22,778 bases of DNA, taken from NCBI GenBank assembly GCA_002431915.1, contig DJEP01000053.1, positions 1 through 22,778 of the forward strand, given 5' to 3'. A program made the position numbers and the translations under genes. The notes below the pieces were generated by a model. The model was not told the origin of the DNA and ran no database searches. It saw only the letters and a list, made by a program, of their open reading frames with translations. This DNA comes from Lachnospiraceae bacterium UBA5895 (GTDB lineage Bacteria > Bacillota > Clostridia > Lachnospirales > Lachnospiraceae). This document shows, piece by piece, positions 14,782 through 22,741 of this stretch. Each line of letters opens with the position of its first letter. Positions within the stretch are counted from its first letter, which is position 1.

Positions 14782-16221
14782 ATGAGGAACAAAATAAAAG
14801 AACTGTATGAGCGTTCGACACTGGTGGCAAAGATAAGATATTCTTATCTTTGCCTTCTGGTGCCTTTTGTATTATTTCTGATCTTTTGCTTCTATAACTT
14901 ATGGAACAATAACCGCAGATACGAGGATATGATCAATTCCTCCGTCATGGCGAGCCAGTTCAGCCTGGATTTCCAGAAGGATTTTGATTACGAGACTTAT
15001 CTGCTCATTGTAGGGAACAAGTCGCTGGAAGAGACCAGTATCCATGATATGCTGACGGAGGCGGATGAGATTGTAGCCGGTCTGGAGGAACTGACAGAAT
15101 CCCGGGAGAACCTGAAGAGACTTACCAGTGTGAAAAAATATCTGAACAACCTGGAGACTTACATCGGCAGGATCGAGGATAATATCAGAGAAGGCAACCG
15201 TTATGAGGACAATATGGAGATCTGGGAGAATGATGTACAGATCGTGACATCCCTGGTGGGCGACACCATGTCCCAGTATATCTATTATGAGATCCGGGGC
15301 ATCCAGGAGAGCAGGCAGCAGTACCAGGATTTTTTCGTAAATATGATCCGTTTTTCCATCATTGCCTTTGCGCTGATCCTGATCCTGTTTCTATTCTTAT
15401 CCTATTATATCCCCCTCAGTATCACACGCCCCATCAGACGCCTGACCCAGGTGACGGATCAGGTGGCGAAGGGAGATCTGACGGTGCGGTCAGATGTATC
15501 GGAAGGTGTGGAAGCCCGGGTGCTCAGCGATTCACTGAACACCATGATCGACAAGATCAACGAACTGTTAGAGCAGGTGAAGACGGAGCAGATCAGACTG
15601 CGCAAGGCGGAGTTCGAACTGTTACAGTCTCAGATCAATCCCCACTTTTTATATAATACGCTGGATGCCATCGTGTGGCTGGCGGAAGCGGGAGAGCAGA
15701 AAAAAGTCGTGAGCATGGTGGGCAGCCTGTCGGACTTTTTCCGTATTTCCCTGAATCAGGGACAGGACATCTTAAGCGTAAAAGAGGAACTGCAGCATGT
15801 CCGCAGCTACTTAGAAATCCAGCAGATGCGCTATCAGGATATTTTACAATATGAGATCTTTGTTCCGGAAGAACTGAATTCCAGCCAGATCCCGAAGATC
15901 ACGTTACAGCCGCTGGTGGAAAACGCGCTGTACCACGGCATCAAAAATAAGCGTGGCAGGGGGCTGATCCGGATCGACGGAGAACTGAACGGGGAGGACT
16001 GCATCCTGCGGATCACAGACAACGGCAGGGGCATGACGCCGGAGCGGCTGGAGCAGGTGAGAGAAGGCATCCGTAACCGCAATGTCCGGGAGACGGATAT
16101 CTACGGACTCTATAATGTCAATGAGCGTATCCGGTTGAATTTCGGAGAAAATTACGGCATCACCATTACCAGCACCTACGGAGAGGGCACCTGTGTCACG
16201 ATCAGACTTCCCAGCTATTAA
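14782..16221 (+). CDS. Sensor histidine kinase (YesM family)
   Basis: A 479-aa membrane sensor kinase. TM1 lies at about 20-40 and TM2 at about 190-210, bracketing a roughly 150-residue extracellular, mostly helical sensor domain. A HAMP domain (about 210-262, SITRPIRRLTQVTDQVAKGDLTV) leads to a His_kinase (LytS/YesM-type) domain with phospho-acceptor H288 in SQINPHFLYNTLD. The ATP-binding domain has the N box LVENALYHGI (N381), G1 box DNGRGM (413-418) and the GLYNVNERI block. GAGAGGAG is the ribosome binding site before ATG 14782. It partners the response regulator just upstream, and a strong terminator follows, so the pair is one transcription unit. The ligand is probably a sugar, perhaps delivered by a binding lipoprotein encoded nearby; this part is inference. 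Confidence 0.93.
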   Translation: MRNKIKELYERSTLVAKIRYSYLCLLVPFVLFLIFCFYNLWNNNRRYEDMINSSVMASQFSLDFQKDFDYETYLLIVGNKSLEETSIHDMLTEADEIVAGLEELTESRENLKRLTSVKKYLNNLETYIGRIEDNIREGNRYEDNMEIWENDVQIVTSLVGDTMSQYIYYEIRGIQESRQQYQDFFVNMIRFSIIAFALILILFLFLSYYIPLSITRPIRRLTQVTDQVAKGDLTVRSDVSEGVEARVLSDSLNTMIDKINELLEQVKTEQIRLRKAEFELLQSQINPHFLYNTLDAIVWLAEAGEQKKVVSMVGSLSDFFRISLNQGQDILSVKEELQHVRSYLEIQQMRYQDILQYEIFVPEELNSSQIPKITLQPLVENALYHGIKNKRGRGLIRIDGELNGEDCILRITDNGRGMTPERLEQVREGIRNRNVRETDIYGLYNVNERIRLNFGENYGITITSTYGEGTCVTIRLPSY

Positions 16222-16228
16222 TAAAACA

Positions 16229-16276
16229 AACCACTATCGTAAAAAAATCAACTTTTTACGGTGGTGGTTCTTTTTT
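16229..16276 (+). terminator. Rho-independent terminator of the two-component operon
   Basis: AACCACTATCGTAAAAA pairs with TTTTTACGGTGGTGGTT over about 16 positions with two G-U pairs and one mismatch; CTTTTTT follows at 16270-16276. Confidence 0.9.
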
Positions 16277-16301
16277 GCCATAAAAAATCCAACTTTTCCG
16301 T

Positions 16302-16330
16302 GAGGTATCTTCATGGTCTTTTGCTACCTC
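16302..16330. promoter_or_regulatory. Inverted repeat upstream of the first sugar-binding lipoprotein
   Basis: GAGGTA (16302-16307) and TACCTC (16325-16330) are inverted arms just upstream of a -10-like TACAAT (16337-16342). No clear -35 fits, which suits an activator-dependent promoter, for instance one controlled by the adjacent response regulator. Confidence 0.4.
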
Positions 16331-16397
16331 CCGCGATACAATAGGATCATCAAAGAAATAGTTCTTTGGGGAACAAAACAAATTGGGAGGTTACACA

Positions 16398-17414
16398 ATG
16401 AAGAAGAAAATTTTAGCAGCAGTAATGGCAGCAACTATGGTATTTGGTCTGGTAGCATGCGGCTCCTCTGATGCAGACAGCAGCGCAGCAACCGGAAGCG
16501 CAAGCGCAGGAACCACAAGTTCCAGCTCCTCCGGAGATCTGATCAAAGTCGGTATCATCAACAACGACCCCAACGAGTCGGGTTACCGTACCGCTAACGA
16601 TAAGGACATGAAGAACACCTTCACCGAAGCTAACGGTTACGATGCATCTTTCGCATACAGCTTAAAGAACGATGAGCAGATCACCGCAGCACAGAAGTTC
16701 ATCCAGGATGGCGTTGACTACCTGCTTCTGTCCGCAGCAGATACCGCCGGCTGGGATTCCGTACTGAAGGACGCACAGGATGCAGGCATCCGTGTTATCC
16801 TCTTCGACCGTACCATCGATGCAGATGAGAGCCTGTATGAGGCATCCATCGTATCCGATATGGCAAAAGAAGGACAGACCGCAGTTGACTGGTTAAAGAG
16901 TCAGAACTTAAGCGAATACAACATCATCCACTTACAGGGTGTTATGGGTTCCGCGGCACAGCAGGGACGTACCGGTGCTCTGGATGACGCAGCAGCAAAC
17001 GATGGCTTCAACCTGGTAACCCAGCAGACCGCTGAGTGGAACGCAGAGAAAGCACAGCAGATCGTACAGTCCGTAATCGACGCAGGTACTCCTTTCAACG
17101 TAATCTACGCTGAGAATGACGACATGGCTAAGGGTGCTGTAGCAGCTCTGGATAAGGCTAATATCTCCCACGGCGTTGGCAAAGACGTTATCGTAATGGG
17201 CTTTGACTGCAACAAGTGGGCTCTGGAAGAGCTGAAGGCAGGCAACTGGAACTACGATGGACAGTGCAATCCTTTCCAGGCTTCTTACATTGACGACATC
17301 ATCAAGAAGCTGGAGAACGGCGAGACCATCTCCGAGAAGACTATCATCATGGATGAGAAGGGCTTCGATGCAACCACCATTACTCAGGAAGATGTAGACA
17401 ACTACGGTATCTAA
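16398..17414 (+). CDS. Sugar-binding lipoprotein of an ABC importer (YtfQ-like)
   Basis: A 338-aa periplasmic-binding-protein-type lipoprotein. The signal peptide MKKKILAAVMAATMVFGLVAC ends in a lipobox with lipid-modified C21, then a Ser/Thr/Ala-rich linker to about residue 46. The ligand-binding fold (VGIINNDPNESGYRTANDKD, QKFIQDGVDYLLLSAADTAGWDSVL, IRVILFDRTID, VYAEN-like IYAENDDMAKGAVAAL) follows the pattern of YtfQ-type binding proteins, which take galactofuranose and arabinofuranose. I start at ATG 16398 because GGGAGG (16385-16390) is 7 nt upstream; a TTG at 16383 in frame would include that site. Its codon use, rich in GAC/AAC/ACC/GTA, suggests high expression. It leads the operon with the ATPase and two permeases; its natural ligand is inferred from araA nearby. 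Confidence 0.9.
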   Translation: MKKKILAAVMAATMVFGLVACGSSDADSSAATGSASAGTTSSSSSGDLIKVGIINNDPNESGYRTANDKDMKNTFTEANGYDASFAYSLKNDEQITAAQKFIQDGVDYLLLSAADTAGWDSVLKDAQDAGIRVILFDRTIDADESLYEASIVSDMAKEGQTAVDWLKSQNLSEYNIIHLQGVMGSAAQQGRTGALDDAAANDGFNLVTQQTAEWNAEKAQQIVQSVIDAGTPFNVIYAENDDMAKGAVAALDKANISHGVGKDVIVMGFDCNKWALEELKAGNWNYDGQCNPFQASYIDDIIKKLENGETISEKTIIMDEKGFDATTITQEDVDNYGI

Positions 17415-17430
17415 TCTGAAGGAAACGACC

Positions 17431-17462
17431 AGAAGCGCGGCGCACGCTAGCTCCGCGCTTCT
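17431..17462 (+). terminator. GC-rich hairpin between binding protein and ATPase genes
   Basis: AGAAGCGCGG (17431-17440) and CCGCGCTTCT (17453-17462) form a perfect 10-bp stem with a 12-nt loop. Only a weak T-run follows, so it is better seen as a partial terminator or a 3' RNA stabiliser for the binding-protein message than as a full stop. Confidence 0.6.
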
Positions 17463-17493
17463 TCTATCAAAAAAAGATTAAGGGGTGAAACTT

Positions 17494-19017
17494 TTGGACA
17501 ATAAAACAGTATTGGAAATGAGAAATATTCACAAAAGCTTTCCCGGTGTACGCGCTCTGAAGGGCGTGGACTTTCATCTGAACAAAGGTGAGATCCATGC
17601 GCTGATGGGAGAGAACGGTGCCGGAAAGTCAACCCTGATCAAGGTGCTGACAGGCGTCTACAGCAAGGATGAAGGTCAGATCTTCATCGACGGCAAGGAT
17701 AAAGCCGTATCCATTCACTCTCCCCAGGAGGCACAGAAGCTGGGCATCAGTACCGTATATCAGGAGATCACCCTCTGCCCGAATCTGTCTGTGGCAGAGA
17801 ACATGTACATAGGACGTTCCAATAAGATCTATCAGAACTGGAAAAAAATGAACGAGGATGCAGATAAGATCTTACAGAATCTGGATATCCCCGCAAAAGC
17901 ATCACAGCAGCTGGCAAGCTGCTCCATTGCCGTACAGCAGATGGTGGCTATTGCAAGAGCTGTAGATATGGATTGTAAAGTACTGATCCTGGATGAGCCG
18001 ACTTCTTCCCTGGATGAGCAGGAAGTGGAAAAACTCTTCGGTCTGATGCGTGACCTGAAGGCAAGAGGCGTGGGCATCATCTTCGTAACCCATTTCCTGG
18101 ATCAGGTATATGAAGTGTGTGACAAGATCACAGTTCTGCGGGACGGTGGTCTGGTAGGCGAATATGCCATCAAGGACCTGCCCAGAGTACAGCTGGTATC
18201 CAAGATGTTAGGTAAGGAGTTAGACGACCTGTCCGACATCAGGGGCGAGCAGCACACAGAGCAGAAGACGGAGAGCGGCGAGCCTTTATTCGAGACCAAA
18301 GATCTGTGCAGCGATGCCGGAATCAAGCCTTTTGATTTCTATATCAAAAAGGGTGAAGTCAACGGATTTACAGGTCTTCTGGGATCCGGACGAAGCGAGT
18401 GCGTCCGTGCCATTTTCGGTGCCGACCGTGTCATCGGGGGTACTGTGAAAAAGAACGGCAAACAGGTCAAGATCAACAAGCCTCTGGATGCCATGCGTCA
18501 GGGTATCGGCTATCTGCCGGAGGATCGTAAGCGCGACGGTATCGTTGGTGACTTGTCCGTAAGAGAGAATATTATCCTGGCACTGCAGGTGCTTCGTGGA
18601 TTCTTCCGGCCGATCTCCAAGGCGGAAGCAAATAAATTCGCAGATGAATACATCAAACTGCTGGATATCAAGACTGCATCGGCGGATACACCCATTAAGT
18701 CCCTGTCCGGTGGTAATCAGCAGAAGGTAATCTTAGCCAGATGGCTTCTGACCCATCCGGAATACCTGATCCTGGATGAGCCGACCCGAGGTATCGACGT
18801 CGGTACCAAGGTGGATATCCAGAAGCTGGTACTGAAGCTGGCAGGTGAAGGCATGAGCGTGACCTTCATCTCTTCCGAGACGGATGAGATGCTCCGTACC
18901 TGTTCCCGACTGGTAGTCATGAGAGACCGCAAGGTGGTAGGAGAGCTGTCCGGAGAAGATCTGACCCAGACCAAGATTATGAGTACGATTGCCGGAGGTG
19001 AGAGTAAGCATGAGTAA
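17494..19017 (+). CDS. Sugar ABC importer ATPase, double nucleotide-binding domain (YtfR-like)
   Basis: A 507-aa cytoplasmic ATPase with two fused ABC domains, the standard design for ribose/arabinose/galactofuranose importers (RbsA/AraG/YtfR). Domain 1 has Walker A GENGAGKST (39-47), a signature region ASCSIAVQQMVAIARAV and Walker B VLILDEPTSSLD. Domain 2 has a degenerate Walker A GLLGSGRSE (294-302), as usual in this family, a good LSGGNQQK signature and LILDEPTRGIDVG. I start at TTG 17494 because AGGGGTGA (17481-17488) is a good ribosome binding site about 6 nt upstream; a GTG at 17485 lies inside that site. The ATG of the next gene overlaps its stop by 8 nt. Confidence 0.93.
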   Translation: MDNKTVLEMRNIHKSFPGVRALKGVDFHLNKGEIHALMGENGAGKSTLIKVLTGVYSKDEGQIFIDGKDKAVSIHSPQEAQKLGISTVYQEITLCPNLSVAENMYIGRSNKIYQNWKKMNEDADKILQNLDIPAKASQQLASCSIAVQQMVAIARAVDMDCKVLILDEPTSSLDEQEVEKLFGLMRDLKARGVGIIFVTHFLDQVYEVCDKITVLRDGGLVGEYAIKDLPRVQLVSKMLGKELDDLSDIRGEQHTEQKTESGEPLFETKDLCSDAGIKPFDFYIKKGEVNGFTGLLGSGRSECVRAIFGADRVIGGTVKKNGKQVKINKPLDAMRQGIGYLPEDRKRDGIVGDLSVRENIILALQVLRGFFRPISKAEANKFADEYIKLLDIKTASADTPIKSLSGGNQQKVILARWLLTHPEYLILDEPTRGIDVGTKVDIQKLVLKLAGEGMSVTFISSETDEMLRTCSRLVVMRDRKVVGELSGEDLTQTKIMSTIAGGESKHE

Positions 19018-20110
19018 GGAAAAGACAACAGAAAAGCAGAATAAAAATTTCTTAAGCGGATTGTTCCGGCAGCAGATCTTTATTCCTATTGCAGCCCTGA
19101 TCATCCTGGCGGTATTCAACCTCATTGCGGATCCCGGTTTTTTCAAGATCACACTGGGATATAACAGCGCAGGAGACCCGGTATTGTCCGGATACCTGAT
19201 GACCATTTTAGACTACGGTTCCGAACTGGCGATCCTTGCCATCGGCATGACATTGGTCACTGCTGCTTCCGGCGGACAGGATATCAGCGTGGGCGCTGCC
19301 ATCGCTATTGCGGGCAGCGTGATCTTACGAGTACTGTGCGGTACCAATTCAAGACCTGATACCTTACAGGCTCCCATCATCGTAGCTTTCCTGATTGCCT
19401 GCGTGGTAGCAATGCTCTTCGGTGCCTTTAACGGTGTGCTGGTAGCGTATTTCAAGATCCAGCCCATGGTAGCGACACTGATCCTCTATACGGCAGGTCG
19501 TTCCATCGCTGCATGGATCAACAATAACGAACTTCCTATCGTAAGTGATCCGACCTTCAGTTATTTCGGTGGATTTATCCCGGGAATCCCCATTCCCACA
19601 CCGTTCTTCATTGCGGCGGCGTGCGTACTGGTGATCTTCCTGGTACTGAAATTTACGACCCTGGGACTGTACACCCAGTCTGTAGGTATCAATGAGAACT
19701 CTTCCAAGTTAAACGGACTGAATCCGGCATTTATCAAGTTCCTGACCTTCGTGATCCTGGGACTGTGTGTGGCAGTGGCTGCACTGATCAAAGTAAGCCG
19801 TCTGTCCTCCATCAACTACTCCGTTATTGCAAAAGATATCGAGATGGATGCCATTCTGGCAGTAGCTCTGGGAGGTAATTCCTTAAGCGGCGGTAAGTTC
19901 AACATGGCTGCATCAATTTTGGGTGCTTATGTGATCCAGTTCCTGACCACCACCTTATACAAATTCGATGTACAGTCCGATGCGCTTCCGGCTTACAAGG
20001 CAGTGGTGGTCATCCTGCTGGTAGTCTTAAGCACACCCAAAGTAAGAGAATGGCTGTCCGCTGTGGGCAAGAAGTTAAAGCAGGGCAAGACCGTAAAGGA
20101 GGTTGGCTAA
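19010..20110 (+). CDS. Sugar ABC importer permease 1 (YtfT-like)
   Basis: A 366-aa inner-membrane permease of the branched-chain/ribose type family (BPD_transp_2), with about nine to ten hydrophobic segments. Family landmarks are the AIGMTLVTAASGGQDISVGAAIAI block, FNGVLVAYFKIQPMVATLILY, the TTLGLYTQSVGINENSSKLNGLN coupling-helix region that contacts the ATPase, and ALGGNSLSGGKF near the C-terminus. The ATG at 19010 was chosen because GGAGGTG (18994-19000) lies 9 nt upstream; a longer frame would begin earlier inside the ATPase gene without a site. It overlaps the ATPase stop by 8 nt and leaves one base before permease 2, so it is part of a tightly coupled operon. Confidence 0.92.
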   Translation: MSKEKTTEKQNKNFLSGLFRQQIFIPIAALIILAVFNLIADPGFFKITLGYNSAGDPVLSGYLMTILDYGSELAILAIGMTLVTAASGGQDISVGAAIAIAGSVILRVLCGTNSRPDTLQAPIIVAFLIACVVAMLFGAFNGVLVAYFKIQPMVATLILYTAGRSIAAWINNNELPIVSDPTFSYFGGFIPGIPIPTPFFIAAACVLVIFLVLKFTTLGLYTQSVGINENSSKLNGLNPAFIKFLTFVILGLCVAVAALIKVSRLSSINYSVIAKDIEMDAILAVALGGNSLSGGKFNMAASILGAYVIQFLTTTLYKFDVQSDALPAYKAVVVILLVVLSTPKVREWLSAVGKKLKQGKTVKEVG

Positions 20111-20111
20111 A

Positions 20112-21137
20112 ATGGGTAAGAAGTTAAAAAATATGACAGATACCAATCTGCTGCTGACCATCACCATCGTAGTATTTTTCGTAATGTATATCGGAGCCAT
20201 TGTGTTCCAGGGAAAAGGCTTTTTAAAGCCTCAGACCTTTTTCAATATCCTGAATGCTAACGCAGCACTGATCATCCTCTCCTGCGGCATGAGTTTAGTC
20301 ATGATCACCGGTGGAATCGATATCTCCGTCGGCGGCGTGGTAGCACTGGTCAGCATGAGCTGCGCTGTATATCTGGACTTTGGCGGCGGCAATGTATTCG
20401 TATCCATGCTGATCGCAGTAGCTATCGGTCTTGCTTTCGGTATCGTCCAGGGCTTCCTGGTAGCGTACCTGGACATCCAGCCATTTATCGTAACTCTGGC
20501 GGGTATGTTCTTCGCCAGAGGTATGACGACCATCGTTAATACTAAGCCCTTCAATGTAGCCAATGAGAACTTCACGGCATTGAAGGAGACTCGTGTCGTG
20601 GTACCCGGAATGGGTTCCGTGAACAAGCTGGGCAATTATGTCAATGCTTATGTAGAGATCGGCGTGATCGTAGCACTTTTAGTAGTCGTTTTAATGTTTG
20701 TCATGCTCCGCTGGACAAAAATGGGCCGCAGCTTCTATGCAGTAGGCGGCAACAACCAGAGTGCTCTGATGTTAGGTATCAATGTAAAGCGTACCAAGTT
20801 CATGTCCCATCTGCTCTGCGGACTGTTAGCAGGTATCGGTGGATATGTCTACTTCCTGCATGTAGGAAGCGGGTCCGCATCCCACGCCAGCGGCATGGAG
20901 ATGAACGCCATTGCCTCCTCCATCATCGGCGGTACGATGCTGACCGGCGGCGTCGGCAATATTATCGGAACCTTCTTCGGTGTATTGTCCTTAAGCACCA
21001 TTCAGAACATCGTATCCAGCGCAGGTCTGGACCAGGCATGGTGGACCGGTATCACTATTGCGGCTATGCTGTGTCTGTTTTTAGTCGTACAGAGTGTGGT
21101 TATCGCAAGAAAAAAGAAAATGCTGCAGAACAAATAA
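20112..21137 (+). CDS. Sugar ABC importer permease 2 (YjfF-like)
   Basis: A 341-aa second permease of the same family with about nine hydrophobic segments. Typical blocks are LSCGMSLVMITGGIDISVGGVVAL, QGFLVAYLDIQPFIVTLAGMFFARGM, the TKMGRSFYAVGGNNQSALMLGINV coupling region, and SSIIGGTMLTGGVGNIIGTFFG. Having two unlike permeases is characteristic of YtfT-YjfF type heterodimer importers. GGAGG (20098-20102) precedes ATG 20112 by 9 nt; an in-frame TTG at 20103 would lie at the site itself. The gene begins one base after the permease 1 stop. A strong terminator follows, closing the importer operon. Confidence 0.92.
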   Translation: MGKKLKNMTDTNLLLTITIVVFFVMYIGAIVFQGKGFLKPQTFFNILNANAALIILSCGMSLVMITGGIDISVGGVVALVSMSCAVYLDFGGGNVFVSMLIAVAIGLAFGIVQGFLVAYLDIQPFIVTLAGMFFARGMTTIVNTKPFNVANENFTALKETRVVVPGMGSVNKLGNYVNAYVEIGVIVALLVVVLMFVMLRWTKMGRSFYAVGGNNQSALMLGINVKRTKFMSHLLCGLLAGIGGYVYFLHVGSGSASHASGMEMNAIASSIIGGTMLTGGVGNIIGTFFGVLSLSTIQNIVSSAGLDQAWWTGITIAAMLCLFLVVQSVVIARKKKMLQNK

Positions 21138-21153
21138 GCAAATAATGATTTTG

Positions 21154-21180
21154 AGAGGCAGTCGACGGACTGCCTCTTTT
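21154..21180 (+). terminator. Rho-independent terminator of the importer operon
   Basis: AGAGGCAGTC (21154-21163) and GACTGCCTCT (21168-21177) form a perfect 10-bp stem with a GACG loop, followed by TTTT. Confidence 0.92.
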
Positions 21181-21216
21181 GCTATCGCGGGAAATCTGTG
21201 TTAAAATGTGTTAAAG
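21179..21216 (+). promoter_or_regulatory. Promoter of the second binding protein with a tandem 10-bp direct repeat
   Basis: TTGCTA (21179-21184), a 17-nt spacer and TAAAAT (21202-21207) form a good promoter that starts inside the T-run of the preceding terminator. The unit TGTGTTAAA(A/G) occurs twice in tandem, 21197-21206 and 21207-21216, one helical turn apart and covering the -10 box. Confidence 0.6.
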
Positions 21217-21248
21217 TATAAAAAATCACCCAGACAGAGGTTAACAGT

Positions 21249-22325
21249 ATGAGAAAAAAATATACCATAGCAGCAGCTCTTATCCTGGCGGTATGTATGA
21301 TGTTTGCGGGCTGCGGCACTGCCGGCACTGCAGCAGGCGGAGAAGAGACGACACAGACCCAGGAAAATGACCGTATCGTGGTGGGATTCTCCCAGCTGGG
21401 CGCGGAGTCCGACTGGCGGAGTGCCAACACGGAATCCATGAAGAGCACTTTCACAAAAGAAGCGGGATATGATCTTATTTTCGAGGATGGTCAGCAGAAG
21501 CAGGCGAACCAGATCCGGGCGATCCGCACTTTTATCCAGCAGGAGGTGGACTACATCGTGCTGGCACCGGTGACGGAGACCGGCTGGGATACCGTGCTCA
21601 GAGAGGCGAAGGATGCCGGAATCCCGGTAATCATCGTGGACCGGAAGGTGGATGTGGGGGACGACAGCCTGTTCACCTGCTTCGTCGGTTCGGACTTTGA
21701 ACTGGAAGGCTTGAAAATGGCGGAGTGGCTGAATTCCTTCTCCATCAGCAGGGGGATCTCGCCGGAGGATATTCATATAGTAAATATCCAGGGCAATATC
21801 GGAGCCTCCGCCCAGATCGGACGTACCAGGGGGCTGGAACAGGGTGTGGCAAAATACGGCTGGGATCTGTTAGACCAGGTATCCGGCGAGTTCACCCAGG
21901 CGAAGGGCAAGGAGGTCATGGAGGCATTCCTGAAAAAATACGACAATATCAATGTGGTCTATTGTGAGAACGACAATGAGGCGTTCGGTGCCATGGAAGC
22001 CATCCGCGCGGCGGGCAGGACCGTGGGCAGTGATCTGGCGGCGGGAGATATCATGATTCTGTCCTTCGACGGTGTCAGCACAGAGTCCATGGACTGTGTG
22101 ATGAAGGATGAAATCACCTGCATCGGAGAATGCAATCCCCTGCACGGTCCCAGAGTGGAGGCGTTGATCCGGATTCTGGAGGAAGGCAGGACACCGGAAA
22201 AATTTTCCTATGTGGAAGAAGGGCTGTATGCCCATGACGATACCGTGACCACGGTATCGGTGGGAGGCAAAACTTACCGGGTGCAGCAGGTAGATGCCGA
22301 GATCCGTAACGAAAATGCATATTGA
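21249..22325 (+). CDS. Second sugar-binding lipoprotein (YtfQ-like), separate unit
   Basis: A 358-aa lipoprotein with signal peptide MRKKYTIAAALILAVCMMFAGC (lipid-modified C22) and a periplasmic-binding-protein type 1 fold: VVGFSQLGAESDWRSANTESM, GQQKQANQIRAIRTFIQQEVDYIVLAPVTETGWDTVL, IPVIIVDRKVDVGDDSLF, and INVVYCENDNEAFGAM. It resembles YtfQ more closely than the first binding protein does, keeping the FSQxGxES and DGQQKQxNQIxAxRxF motifs. AGAGG lies 8 nt before the ATG. Terminators on both sides and its own promoter make it monocistronic. It could widen the importer's substrate range or act as the sugar-sensing partner of the YesM-type kinase; both are inferences. Its codon use is less biased than that of the first binding protein, which suggests lower expression. 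Confidence 0.9.
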   Translation: MRKKYTIAAALILAVCMMFAGCGTAGTAAGGEETTQTQENDRIVVGFSQLGAESDWRSANTESMKSTFTKEAGYDLIFEDGQQKQANQIRAIRTFIQQEVDYIVLAPVTETGWDTVLREAKDAGIPVIIVDRKVDVGDDSLFTCFVGSDFELEGLKMAEWLNSFSISRGISPEDIHIVNIQGNIGASAQIGRTRGLEQGVAKYGWDLLDQVSGEFTQAKGKEVMEAFLKKYDNINVVYCENDNEAFGAMEAIRAAGRTVGSDLAAGDIMILSFDGVSTESMDCVMKDEITCIGECNPLHGPRVEALIRILEEGRTPEKFSYVEEGLYAHDDTVTTVSVGGKTYRVQQVDAEIRNENAY

Positions 22326-22333
22326 CAGATTTT

Positions 22334-22383
22334 GTGACGATTGAGGGTTCCTATGTAGGCGGTCCGGATCGTCACTTTTTTTT
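22334..22383 (+). terminator. Rho-independent terminator after the second binding protein
   Basis: GTGACGAT (22334-22341) pairs with ATCGTCAC (22368-22375) around a 26-nt partly structured loop, and eight T residues follow. Confidence 0.88.
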
Positions 22384-22392
22384 CAGGAGGGC

Positions 22393-22418
22393 TAAAGTAA
22401 TTGCGATTCCGTCCGATA
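22393..22418 (+). promoter_or_regulatory. Sigma-28 (FliA/SigD) type promoter of flgM
   Basis: TAAA (22393-22396), a 16-nt spacer and CCGATA (22413-22418) match the flagellar sigma-28 consensus (TAAA, 14-16 nt, GCCGATAA). It stands about 45 nt upstream of the flgM start. Confidence 0.8.
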
Positions 22419-22461
22419 CATATTGTGAAACATAAAAGACATTCGGGAAGGAGGAGTCGAA

Positions 22462-22737
22462 ATGCGTATTGAAGCGTATACACAGGTACAGCAGCTGTAT
22501 CAGTCTCAGAAGGTAAGCAGAACACAGAAGACACAGACGGCAGCACACACGGACAGACTGCAGATCAGCAGCCAGGGTAAGGATTTCCAGACCGCTAAGG
22601 CAGCAGTGGCAGCAGCACCTGATATCAGGGAAGAGTTAACGGCTCCCATTAAAGCAAGAATCCAGAACGGTACTTATGGAGTGGATAATGCAAGCTTTGC
22701 GGAGAAGCTGCTTCAAAAACAGGAAGAAATGAGGTAG
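22462..22737 (+). CDS. flgM: Anti-sigma-28 factor FlgM
   Basis: A 91-aa small protein, normal FlgM length. FlgM binds and holds sigma-28 until the hook-basal body is complete, when it is exported and late flagellar genes turn on. The first half is polar and probably disordered; the C-terminal part DIREELTAPIKARIQNGTYGVDNASFAEKLL matches the FlgM sigma-binding helices. GGAAGGAGGAG precedes the ATG. A sigma-28 type promoter drives it, giving negative feedback. flgN begins 4 nt after the stop, so this is the head of a flagellar operon that continues out of the window. Confidence 0.93.
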   Translation: MRIEAYTQVQQLYQSQKVSRTQKTQTAAHTDRLQISSQGKDFQTAKAAVAAAPDIREELTAPIKARIQNGTYGVDNASFAEKLLQKQEEMR

Positions 22738-22741
22738 TTCC

